Origin: Flavonifractor avicola
Lineage (GTDB): Bacteria; Bacillota; Clostridia; Oscillospirales; Oscillospiraceae
DNA length: 22,271 nt
Assembly: GCA_019116915.1 (NCBI GenBank)
Contig: DXAS01000162.1
Coordinates: forward strand, 1 to 22,271
Reading direction: 5' to 3'
The notes under the pieces were generated by a model, which did not search any database, was not told the DNA's origin, and saw only the letters and a program-made list of their open reading frames with translations. Each line of letters opens with the position of its first letter. Positions within the stretch are counted from its first letter, which is position 1. A program made the translations under genes and the position numbers. Positions 6,601 through 13,685 of the stretch are shown piece after piece.

Positions 6601-7997
6601 CAGGCCCTGAGGGTCCGGTAGGTGGACCGGATGAGTACGACTGCAATGAGAAAAGTCAGCAGGTCAGATACCGGCATGGAGTAGAGCACGCCGTCCAGGC
6701 CGAAAAAGCGGGGAAGCAGCAGGGCGAAGCCCACGCCGAATACCACCTCACGGATCATGGAGAGGGCAGTGGAGGCCAGGGCCTTGCCCAGGGACTGGAG
6801 GTAGATGAAGGTGCCCTTGTTGACGCAGGCCAGGATCATCATGCACAGGTAGATGCGGAAGGACTTAACGGCAAATTCGGTGTAATAGCTGCTCTCATTG
6901 GCGGCACCGAAGATGGCGATGAGCTGGGTAGGGAGGAGCTCCACAATGAGCAGGGCTACCGCGCCTACTGCCGCCTCGGCCAGCAGCAGGTGGGTAAAGA
7001 GGTTCCTGGCCCGGTCCTTCCGCCCGGCGCCGATGTTGTAGCCCACAATGGGGATGCACCCGGCGGCAAGCCCCACGGCGATGGAGATGACGATCTGGAA
7101 GAACTTCATGACGATACCAACCACTGCCATGGGGATCTGGGCGTACTGGGTCTGGCCGAAGATGGGGTCCAGGGCACCGTATTGCCGGATCATGTTGTTA
7201 ATAGCAGCCATGGCTGCCACCAGAGAGATCTGGGACAGCAGGCTGCATACCCCCAGGGAGAGAAACTTTGCGATGACGTTCCACTGGAGGGCGAAGCAGC
7301 TTCGGTTCAGGGATACCGCCTTCATATGGCACAGGTACCACACAGCCAGGGCGGCAGTGAGGATCTGGCCCAGTACAGTAGCCACGGCGGCTCCCATCAT
7401 GCCCCACCGAAAGCCGAAGATAAACACCGGGTCCAGAATCAGGTTGACCACCGCTCCCGCCAGGGTGGAGGCCATGGCAAACCGGGGGCTACCGTCGGAG
7501 CGGATGATGGGGTTCATGGCCTGACCGAACAGATAGAACGGTACGCCCAGGGTAATGTAGAAGAAATACTCCTTGGAGTGGAGGAAGGTCTCCTCGTTGA
7601 CCCGCCCGCCGAACATGGTGAGAATAGGGTCCTGGAAGAGGAGGTAGAGGGCGGTGAGGATCAGACCGGCGGCCAGGCTGAGTACCACGGCGTTGCCGAC
7701 GCTGCTGCCCGCCCGCTTGTGCTCGCCGGCCCCCAGGCAGATGCTAACCAGAGCACAGCAGCCGTCGCCGATGAGCACGGCAATGGCCAGAGCTACCACG
7801 GTCAGGGGAAACACCACCGTGTTGGCGGCGTTACCGTAGGAGCCCAGATAGGACGCGTTGGCGATGAAGATCTGGTCCACGATGTTGTACAGGGCCGCTA
7901 CCAGCAAGGATATGACGCAGGGCACGGCGTACCGGGCCATCAAAGACCCGATGGAGTCGGTGACCAGGAAGGAATTGGAGCGCTGTTCCTGTTCCAT
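6600..7997 (-). CDS. MATE family multidrug/cation efflux transporter
   Basis: A 465-residue polytopic membrane protein with about 12 helices in two similar halves. It has the MATE hallmarks of an N-terminal PCVISLLVAALYNIVDQIFI region, NPIIRSDGSPRFAM in the middle of the first half, and VGYNIGAGRKDRARN after helix 8. It would export drugs or metabolites in exchange for Na+ or H+. The ATG follows GGGAGGT at 8 bases. Only 71 bases separate its start from the stop of the upstream 79-aa gene, and they are filled by a hairpin (8021-8067) and the ribosome site, with no promoter visible. The pump is therefore probably expressed from the promoter at 8396-8424, through the small gene and both hairpins. 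Confidence 0.93.
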   Translation of the reverse strand: MEQEQRSNSFLVTDSIGSLMARYAVPCVISLLVAALYNIVDQIFIANASYLGSYGNAANTVVFPLTVVALAIAVLIGDGCCALVSICLGAGEHKRAGSSVGNAVVLSLAAGLILTALYLLFQDPILTMFGGRVNEETFLHSKEYFFYITLGVPFYLFGQAMNPIIRSDGSPRFAMASTLAGAVVNLILDPVFIFGFRWGMMGAAVATVLGQILTAALAVWYLCHMKAVSLNRSCFALQWNVIAKFLSLGVCSLLSQISLVAAMAAINNMIRQYGALDPIFGQTQYAQIPMAVVGIVMKFFQIVISIAVGLAAGCIPIVGYNIGAGRKDRARNLFTHLLLAEAAVGAVALLIVELLPTQLIAIFGAANESSYYTEFAVKSFRIYLCMMILACVNKGTFIYLQSLGKALASTALSMIREVVFGVGFALLLPRFFGLDGVLYSMPVSDLLTFLIAVVLIRSTYRTLRA

Positions 7998-8020
7998 TTC
8001 AAATGACCTCCCAACAAAAG

Positions 8021-8067
8021 AAAGTGTGTGGCCAGTGCTGGATTTACGCCGTTGGCCACACGCTTTT
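8021..8067 (-). repeat. Hairpin 1 with conserved apical motif, between the 79-aa gene and MATE gene
   Basis: A stem of about 14 bp (8021-8034 with 8053-8066, one non-standard pair) encloses an 18-base loop containing GGATTTACGCCG (8040-8051). The minus strand is followed only by an interrupted T-tract (TTTCTTTTGTT), so it may be a weak terminator. The same 12 bases occupy the tip of hairpin 2 at 8340-8389. Confidence 0.6.
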
Positions 8068-8068
8068 C

Positions 8069-8308
8069 TTAATTCAGATAATCGCCCACCGGGCTTTGAT
8101 TGTACTGCTTTATAATCTTCAGCAGGATGGAGCCGTCGGGCAGCGTATTCTCCTCCAAAATCTTATATTGGGTGCCGTTCCGCTCCAACTGCTTTTTGTA
8201 GTAGGCTACTTCCTGACGGACCGACTCTACCGCAAAGTTGTGTTCTACGCCTTCTTTCAGCTGAAAGTGCAGGGTCTGGCAAACACACGCCGCTTTGATC
8301 CGTTTCAT
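8069..8308 (-). CDS. Small protein of unknown function (79 aa) flanked by twin hairpins
   Basis: A 79-residue, mainly charged, soluble-looking protein starting MKRIKAACVCQTLHFQLKEG and ending in a polar tail (KQYNQSPVGDYLN). The middle (about 20-52) is predicted helical with many Lys/Glu/Gln. The segment 48-70 looks like two strands, including PDGSILLKIIKQYN. I see no catalytic motif, no transposase signature and no signal peptide, and I cannot name a family. The start is the ATG at 8306-8308 behind GGGAGGA; an in-frame ATG at 8323 lies upstream of that site. A strong promoter at 8396-8424 and hairpin 2 precede it, and hairpin 1 and the MATE pump follow. The strict context suggests a role tied to these RNA structures or to the pump, but that is inference. 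Confidence 0.75.
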   Translation of the reverse strand: MKRIKAACVCQTLHFQLKEGVEHNFAVESVRQEVAYYKKQLERNGTQYKILEENTLPDGSILLKIIKQYNQSPVGDYLN

Positions 8309-8339
8309 ATAAGTTCCTCCCATTCAGTGTATAAAAGAA

Positions 8340-8389
8340 ACAACGTGCAGATATCAACCGGATTTACGCCGATGATAGCTACACGTTGT
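8340..8389 (-). repeat. Hairpin 2 with conserved apical motif, at the 5' end of the 79-aa gene mRNA
   Basis: ACAACGTG (8340-8347) pairs with CACGTTGT (8382-8389), and the stem continues through AGATATCA with TGATAGCT, giving about 17 paired positions with two mismatches. The tip contains GGATTTACGCCG (8360-8371), identical to that of hairpin 1 exactly 320 bases away and in the same orientation. The predicted transcription start falls at the base of this hairpin. Confidence 0.6.
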
Positions 8390-8395
8390 ATTTTT

Positions 8396-8424
8396 ATTAT
8401 AACTTATGGGATGGGGACATTCAA
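8396..8424 (-). promoter_or_regulatory. Sigma-A promoter of the 79-aa gene / MATE unit
   Basis: TTGAAT (8419-8424) and a consensus TATAAT (8396-8401), read on the minus strand, have a 17-base spacer. Transcription would begin at about 8389, at the foot of hairpin 2. Confidence 0.75.
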
Positions 8425-8465
8425 AGGTGGTTTTCCACAAAAATAGCGCCCTGAATTTTGGACGG

Positions 8466-10607
8466 TCAATCATCAATCTGACCATAGTCTCCCGACGGCA
8501 GCCGGTGGCCCTCCAGGGTGAACTGGCCCATGCCCAGGGCGGTTGGGAGAGAGAAGGGCTTTACCGTGCCGTCGTCAAAGCGGACGGTGATCCGGTCCCC
8601 CTCCCGGGTGGTGAGCAGGCCGGGACCATAGCGGGCGTGGCGTACCCGGGTGCCGGGGATATAGTCCTTAGCGGCGGCAGTAAGCTGGGCGGACAGGACT
8701 GCCGGATCGGGACTTTTACGGACAGGAGCCTTTCTTTTTGGGGGTTCTTTCTGCGGAAAGAGAAAGGAAGAAAAAGTGGAGGCCAGCTCGGGACGGCGGA
8801 AGGTCATGACCCACAACTCCTGGCGGGCCCGGGTCATGCCGACGTAAAAGAGCCGCCGCTCCTCCTCCCGCTGGTTGATCTCCTCCTCGGTTTCGTCCTC
8901 CTTGGGGGTGGGAGGCAGCTTGGGCAGCAGACCGTCGGCCACGTCCATCAGGATCACCCGGTCGTACTCCAGACCCTTGCTGGAGTGGATGGTGGACAGA
9001 ATGAAGGGACAGTCCGGGTGGGCTGAGTCCCGGCGTACCACCTCCTCCAATTCCTCCAGCCGCTGAAGCAGTCCGGCGGGGGTGGGCTCGTTGGCCCCCA
9101 GAGCCTCCAGAATGGGCAGCTTGCTGTTGTCTGCCCCCCGGTCTTCCAGGTAGGCCCCGTAACCCATGAAGTGGACGATGCGGTATACCGCCTTGTCTGC
9201 CCGCTCCTCCAGCAGGTTATTCATGTGCGTCTGAAGGGCTTTACACTGCTTGCGGCTCCAGGGAGAGAGGGTGGAGCAGCCCGCCAGATATTCCAGCAGG
9301 GTCTCCCCGGTGGGAGAACACTGGCTGACTGCCTCCTGGGCGGCGGCACGGCTGATGCCCGCCCCCAGCTTGTAGTATAGGTCCAGGAACAGCTCTCCGT
9401 TCCAGGGGTCCTGGGCCAGTCGGATGATGTTGGTCACATCCCGCACCACCCGGTGGGTGAAAAAGCCGCTGTCCACCTGGCGGCAGCGATAGGGGGTACC
9501 GGAGCGCTCCAGCAGGTCCATGAGGGGGAGGGCGCTGTCGTTGTCCCGGTAGAGCACCGCCGTCTCCTGATCGCAGTTCTCCGCCACCTTGGCCAGATAC
9601 TGATACTGCCGCTGCCGGTCGTACACCTCTACCTGCCGGATGGCCGGGCCGTCCCCTCCGGCGGCGTGCATGGTCTTGGGGCGGCGCTGGGTGTTGAGCC
9701 GGATGAATTTGTCCGCCGCCGCCACGATCTGGCGGGTGGAGCGGTAATTCTGCTCCAGCAGCAGCACCTGAGCACCTGGATAGGTGTTCTCAAAGGCGTG
9801 GAGAGCCTGGGGACAGGCGGCCCGGAAGCCATAGATGCTCTGGTCCTCATCCCCCACCATGAAGAGCTGGACCTGATTCCCCGCCAGCAGGCGGATGATG
9901 GCGTGCTGGATTTGGGAGGTATCCTGTGCCTCATCCACACACAGGTAGGGGTAGCGGCGCTGCCACTCCTGGAGAATGGTGGGATAGCGCCGCAGGATCT
10001 GGTAGGCGTAGCCCAGCTGATCGTCGTAGTCCATGAGCCGCCGCTGCCGCAGAGCTTGGTTGTAGGCCTTATAGACAGCGGGAAATTCCACCCCCTCCAC
10101 CTCCACGTCGTTCAGATCGATCTGGCCGGGAAGATGGTTTTTTACATAGGTGATGGCAGTTTGAATGGCCTTGATGGTGGCCTCCGGGGCGTATTCCTGG
10201 GTGAGATTACGGCAGATCTCCCCGATGAGGGCGGCCTGCCGCCCGGTGTCCTCCAGCAGATCGAAGGCCTTCTGGTCCACCAGCTGTTCGCACCGGCGGA
10301 TGATGGAGGAACATACCCCGTTGATGGTGCGGAAGGACAGCCGTTCCGCCAGCTCGGGGCCAAAGAAGGAGGCAAAGCGCTGGCGCATATCCCGGGCGGC
10401 GGAGACGGTGTAAGTCATGGTGAGGATGGACCGAGGGTCCACACCCAGGCCCAGCACCAGATAGCCGATGCGGCTCACCAGTACGGTGGTTTTGCCGCTG
10501 CCGGGCACCGCCAGCAGCAGCACTGGGCCGTCCACAGCCTGAACGGCGGCCTCCTGCTGCTTATCCAGGCACAGGCCGTAGGCTTTTTTGAATTGGGCAA
10601 AGGTCAT
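8466..10607 (-). CDS. UvrD/Rep-family (SF1A) ATP-dependent DNA helicase
   Basis: A 713-residue 3'-5' DNA helicase of the UvrD/PcrA type. Motifs in order: Walker A LLLAVPGSGKTT (31-41), motif II YLCVDEAQDTS (221-231), motif III FMVGDEDQSIYGFRAA (249-264), motif IV NYRSTRQIV (287-295), motif V STIHSSKGLEYDRVILMD, and motif VI RRLFYVGMTRARQEL. A C-terminal tail follows, with the GTRVRHARYGPGLLTT...ITVRFDDG sequence seen at the end of many UvrD/PcrA proteins. Motif Ia reads LTMTYTVSA rather than the usual LTFTNKAA, and the order of PcrA genes such as a pcrA-ligA pair is absent, so this is likely a UvrD-like paralogue. The start is the ATG at 10605-10607 behind CAGGAG. A terminator lies 36 bases upstream, leaving little room for a separate promoter. 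Confidence 0.93.
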   Translation of the reverse strand: MTFAQFKKAYGLCLDKQQEAAVQAVDGPVLLLAVPGSGKTTVLVSRIGYLVLGLGVDPRSILTMTYTVSAARDMRQRFASFFGPELAERLSFRTINGVCSSIIRRCEQLVDQKAFDLLEDTGRQAALIGEICRNLTQEYAPEATIKAIQTAITYVKNHLPGQIDLNDVEVEGVEFPAVYKAYNQALRQRRLMDYDDQLGYAYQILRRYPTILQEWQRRYPYLCVDEAQDTSQIQHAIIRLLAGNQVQLFMVGDEDQSIYGFRAACPQALHAFENTYPGAQVLLLEQNYRSTRQIVAAADKFIRLNTQRRPKTMHAAGGDGPAIRQVEVYDRQRQYQYLAKVAENCDQETAVLYRDNDSALPLMDLLERSGTPYRCRQVDSGFFTHRVVRDVTNIIRLAQDPWNGELFLDLYYKLGAGISRAAAQEAVSQCSPTGETLLEYLAGCSTLSPWSRKQCKALQTHMNNLLEERADKAVYRIVHFMGYGAYLEDRGADNSKLPILEALGANEPTPAGLLQRLEELEEVVRRDSAHPDCPFILSTIHSSKGLEYDRVILMDVADGLLPKLPPTPKEDETEEEINQREEERRLFYVGMTRARQELWVMTFRRPELASTFSSFLFPQKEPPKRKAPVRKSPDPAVLSAQLTAAAKDYIPGTRVRHARYGPGLLTTREGDRITVRFDDGTVKPFSLPTALGMGQFTLEGHRLPSGDYGQIDD

Positions 10608-10643
10608 ACTTGTTTCTCCTGTGGCAGATGAAGGATTCCCACG

Positions 10644-10673
10644 AAAAATGGCCGCCATTGGCGGCCATTTTTT
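10644..10673. terminator. Intrinsic terminator between the metal regulator and helicase genes
   Basis: A perfect 8-bp GC-rich core stem (10649-10656 with 10660-10667, loop ATT) is flanked by A5 and T6, so it can act in both directions. In context it ends the minus-strand regulator gene. Confidence 0.9.
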
Positions 10674-10698
10674 CAGAATGACAGGGTATAGGTGGCAC

Positions 10699-11082
10699 TT
10701 AGGGCTGGGAGAGCCCGCCGTTGCCCAGAGCGTGCTCCTTGATCTTCTGGAAGGTCTCCTCGCTGAGGTCGTGCTCGATCTTGCAGGCGTCGGCGGCGGC
10801 TACCTCAGGGCTGACACCCAGGAAGGTAAAAAACTGGGTAAGCAGCTGGTGCCGCTCGTAGATGCGCTTGGCGATCTCCTCTCCGGCGGGGAGGAGGGAG
10901 ATGAGTCCGTCCTTGTCCATCTCGATATAGCCGCTCTCCCGCAGCTTCTTCATAGCCACGCTGACGCTGGGCTTGGAGAAGTGAAGTTCATTGGCGATAT
11001 CGATGGAGCGGACCGTACCGTGCCGCTGGCGGAGACTGAGGATGGCTTCCAGGTAGTTTTCGGAGGATTCATAGATATTCAT
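10699..11082 (-). CDS. DtxR/MntR-family metal-dependent transcriptional regulator
   Basis: A 127-residue iron- or manganese-responsive repressor. A winged helix (about 8-62, with the recognition segment SKPSVSVAMKKLRESGYI) is followed by the dimerisation and metal-binding helix region. Aligned by eye, the metal ligands are E12, H78, C100, E103 and H104. The CKIEH core resembles DtxR/IdeR (CRWEH) more than Bacillus MntR (EGIEHH). The position of MntR Asp8 is an asparagine (N9). The short length, without an SH3 domain, is MntR-like. Metal choice is therefore uncertain. The ATG at 11080-11082 has AAGGAA just upstream. It lies 68 bases after the phosphoketolase stop with no clear terminator between them, so it may be co-transcribed with that gene. 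Confidence 0.9.
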   Translation of the reverse strand: MNIYESSENYLEAILSLRQRHGTVRSIDIANELHFSKPSVSVAMKKLRESGYIEMDKDGLISLLPAGEEIAKRIYERHQLLTQFFTFLGVSPEVAAADACKIEHDLSEETFQKIKEHALGNGGLSQP

Positions 11083-11150
11083 GACAGATTCCTTCCCATC
11101 CATACTATTTCTATAAGATTAGCACAGAACGGGCCCTTTGGCAAGGTGGA

Positions 11151-13583
11151 TCAGATCCCTGCGCCGCCGTTCCATCTCCAGTCCCGAATCTCGGGCATAT
11201 CCTGGCCGTGGGCGGTAATGTACTGCCGGTGTTCCACCAGCTTGTCCTTCATCAGCTGGATGAGGAAGGCGCCACGGTTACCCAGCTGGGGCAGCCGCTT
11301 GACGGTGTCGATAACCAGGTCGAAGCGGTCGATGTTGTTCTGCACCCGCATATCAAAGGGGGTGGTGAGGCCGCCCTCTTCCTTATAGCCCCGGACGTGA
11401 AGGTTCTTGTTGTGCCGCCGGTAGGTCAGCTCATGGACCAGGGAAGCATAACCGTGGAAGGCGAAGATAATGGGCTTATCGGTGGTGAAGAGCACATCGT
11501 AGTCCTCATCGGTAAGACCGTGGGGGTGCTCGGTGTGGGGCTGCAGCTTCATCAGATCCACCACGTTGACCACCCGCACCTTCAGCTCGGGCAGATAGCG
11601 CCGCAGGATGGTGACGGCAGCCAGGGTCTCCAGTGTGGGGGTCTCGCCGCAGCAGGCCAGCACCGCGTCAGGCTCGGCACCCTGGTCGTTGGAGGCCCAC
11701 TGCCAGATGCCAATGCCGTGGGTGCAGTGCTTGATGGCCTCATCCATGGTGAGCCACTGGGGCCGGGGGTGCTTGGAGGTCACCAGCACATTGATATAGT
11801 TGCGGCTCTTGATACAGTGGTCAAAGCAGGACAGCAGGCAGTTGGCATCGGGGGGCAGGTAGAGCCGCACCACGTCCGCCTTCTTGTTGGCCACATGGTC
11901 CAGGAAACCGGGGTCCTGGTGGGTGAAGCCGTTCTGATCCTGCTGCCACACGTTGGAGGACAGCACATAGTTGAGGGAGGCAATGTCCTGCCGCCAGGGC
12001 AGGGGACCGGCCACCTTGAGCCACTTGGCATACTGGCTCACCATGGAGTCCACGATGCGGATAAAGGCCTCATAGCTGTTGAGGAAACCGTGACGGCCGG
12101 TGAGCAGATAGCCCTCCAGCCAGCCCTGGCACATATGCTCGGACAGCATCCCGTCCAGGATGCGCCCGCTGGGGGACAGTCCCTCATCGGAGGGCAGCCG
12201 GTCGGCATTCCACCGGCGGTCGCTGGCCTCCAGGGCAGCCCACAGCTTGTTGCTCATGGTTTCGTCCGGGGAGAAGATACGGAAGTTTTTGGCCTTCTGG
12301 TTCAGCTTGAGCACGTCCTTGACGTACTTGCCCAGCTCGGCCATGTCCTCGGCCTCCGCCTCGCCGGGGGCGGGGACCTCCACCGCGTATTTGGAGAAAT
12401 CGGGGGTGCGCAGGTCACGCAGCAGCAGACCGCCGTTAGCGTGAGGGTTGGAGCCCATTCGCCGTTCTCCCTGGGGAGCCATAGCCCGCAGAGCAGGGAT
12501 GGGTGCCCCTGCTTCATCGAAGAGTTCCTCCGGATGATAGGAGCGCAGCCACTCCTCCAGAATCGGCAAGCGCTCCGGGTGGGCATCGTCCACCGCCAGA
12601 GGCAGCTGGTGGACCCGGCTGGTGCCCTCCAGGGCTACCCCATCCGCCTCTTTGGGACAGGTCCAGCCCTTGGGAGAACGAAACACCACCATGGGCCAAC
12701 GGGGACGCTCGGTTTCCCCGAAGGAACGGGCGCTCTCCTGGATGCGCTGGATCTCACGCACTGCCCAGTCCAGGGCGGCCGCCATCTTCTGGTGCATTTG
12801 GGCCGGGTCGTCCCCCTCCACGAAACGGGGGGTCCAGCCGCAGCCCTTGAAGAAGTCCTCCACTTCCTCGGCGGAGATACGGGCGAAGAGGGAGGGGGTG
12901 GCGTTCTTGTAGCCGTTGAGGTGCAGAATGGGGAGCACCGCCCCGTCTCCCACCGGGTCCAGGAACTTGTTGCCGTGCCAGGCGGCAGCCAGAGGGGCGG
13001 TCTCGGCCTCGCCGTCGCCCACCACGCAGGCGGCGATCAGGTCCGGGTTGTCCATGACGGCGCCAAAGGCGTGGGCCAGAGAGTAACCCAGCTCGCCGCC
13101 CTCGTTGATGGAGCCGGGGGTGTCGGGGGCGCAGTGGCTGCCCACACCGCCGGGGAAGGAGAACTGCTGGAAAAGCTTGCGCATTCCCTCCTCATCCTGG
13201 CTTACGTTGGGGTAGATCTCGCTGTAGGTGCCCTCCAGATAGGTCTGGGCCAGCACGGCGGAACCACCGTGGCCGGGGCCGCAGACGTAGATCATGTTCA
13301 GATCGTACTTGGTGATGACCCGGTTGAGGTGAGTATAGATAAAGTTCTGGCCTGGTACCGTGCCCCAGTGTCCCACCGGGGTGTGCTTCAGGTGCTCCGG
13401 CTTCAGAGGAGTACGAAGCAGGGGGTTGTCCCGCAGATAGAGCTGGCCGGCGGCCAGGTAATTGGAGGCCCGCCACCAGGCGTCCAGTTTCCGCAGAGCC
13501 TCAGGGCTGAGCGGACCTTTTTTGGACATACGGGCCGATGTTTTGACTGTAACTTTGGTGCGGGGTCCGGAGGATTTTGCCAA
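11151..13583 (-). CDS. xfp: Xylulose-5-phosphate/fructose-6-phosphate phosphoketolase
   Basis: An 810-residue thiamine-diphosphate enzyme that splits xylulose-5-phosphate (and usually fructose-6-phosphate) with phosphate into acetyl phosphate and glyceraldehyde-3-phosphate or erythrose-4-phosphate. Diagnostic segments are TPVGHWGTVPGQNFIYTHLN, CGPGHGG, NEGGELGYSLAHAFGA, the ThDP signature GDGEAET and HLNGYKN. Length matches the family (about 790-825). I place the start at TTG 13581-13583, because AAGGAG stands 9 bases upstream. The ATG at 13529, which would give 792 residues, has no ribosome site. The extra 18 residues are basic and Ser/Thr-rich. No acetate kinase or pentose genes are adjacent; a metal regulator follows. 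Confidence 0.95.
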   Translation of the reverse strand: MAKSSGPRTKVTVKTSARMSKKGPLSPEALRKLDAWWRASNYLAAGQLYLRDNPLLRTPLKPEHLKHTPVGHWGTVPGQNFIYTHLNRVITKYDLNMIYVCGPGHGGSAVLAQTYLEGTYSEIYPNVSQDEEGMRKLFQQFSFPGGVGSHCAPDTPGSINEGGELGYSLAHAFGAVMDNPDLIAACVVGDGEAETAPLAAAWHGNKFLDPVGDGAVLPILHLNGYKNATPSLFARISAEEVEDFFKGCGWTPRFVEGDDPAQMHQKMAAALDWAVREIQRIQESARSFGETERPRWPMVVFRSPKGWTCPKEADGVALEGTSRVHQLPLAVDDAHPERLPILEEWLRSYHPEELFDEAGAPIPALRAMAPQGERRMGSNPHANGGLLLRDLRTPDFSKYAVEVPAPGEAEAEDMAELGKYVKDVLKLNQKAKNFRIFSPDETMSNKLWAALEASDRRWNADRLPSDEGLSPSGRILDGMLSEHMCQGWLEGYLLTGRHGFLNSYEAFIRIVDSMVSQYAKWLKVAGPLPWRQDIASLNYVLSSNVWQQDQNGFTHQDPGFLDHVANKKADVVRLYLPPDANCLLSCFDHCIKSRNYINVLVTSKHPRPQWLTMDEAIKHCTHGIGIWQWASNDQGAEPDAVLACCGETPTLETLAAVTILRRYLPELKVRVVNVVDLMKLQPHTEHPHGLTDEDYDVLFTTDKPIIFAFHGYASLVHELTYRRHNKNLHVRGYKEEGGLTTPFDMRVQNNIDRFDLVIDTVKRLPQLGNRGAFLIQLMKDKLVEHRQYITAHGQDMPEIRDWRWNGGAGI

Positions 13584-13634
13584 AGGGATGCACTCCTTCC
13601 ACAAAAAACAGACTGACGCCGCCGGACAACAGAA

Positions 13635-13664
13635 GGGGCTGTTGCAGCAGACTGCAACAGCCCC
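13635..13664. terminator. Stable hairpin between the DivIVA-like and phosphoketolase genes
   Basis: GGGGCTGTTGCAG (13635-13647) pairs perfectly over 13 bp with 13652-13664 around a CAGA loop. The minus strand continues with TTCTGTTG rather than a clean T-run, so it is either a poor terminator of the DivIVA-like gene or a structure in the phosphoketolase leader. Confidence 0.5.
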
Positions 13665-13685
13665 CATGCCCGCGCGGCGGGGTTT

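Noticed and set aside
8021..8389. The twin-hairpin unit as a small mobile element (REP/IS200-type or integron attC).
   Set aside because: No transposase motif in the 79-aa protein, no target duplication, stems of the two hairpins are unrelated, and attC core sites are missing. An RNA role fits better.
8427..8440. Small GTGG/CCAC hairpin after the helicase stop as its terminator.
   Set aside because: Four base pairs with an A-rich loop and no continuous T-run are too weak to support a terminator call.
11104..11122. Imperfect palindrome CTATTTCTATAAGATTAG upstream of the metal regulator as an autoregulatory site.
   Set aside because: Only 12 of 18 positions are symmetric and the AT-rich tract would give such symmetry by chance; no promoter is clear beside it.
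11208..13616. An 802-codon plus-strand open frame opposite the phosphoketolase gene.
   Set aside because: The opposite strand encodes an unambiguous full-length phosphoketolase; the frame has no ribosome site or recognisable motif and is a GC-driven shadow.
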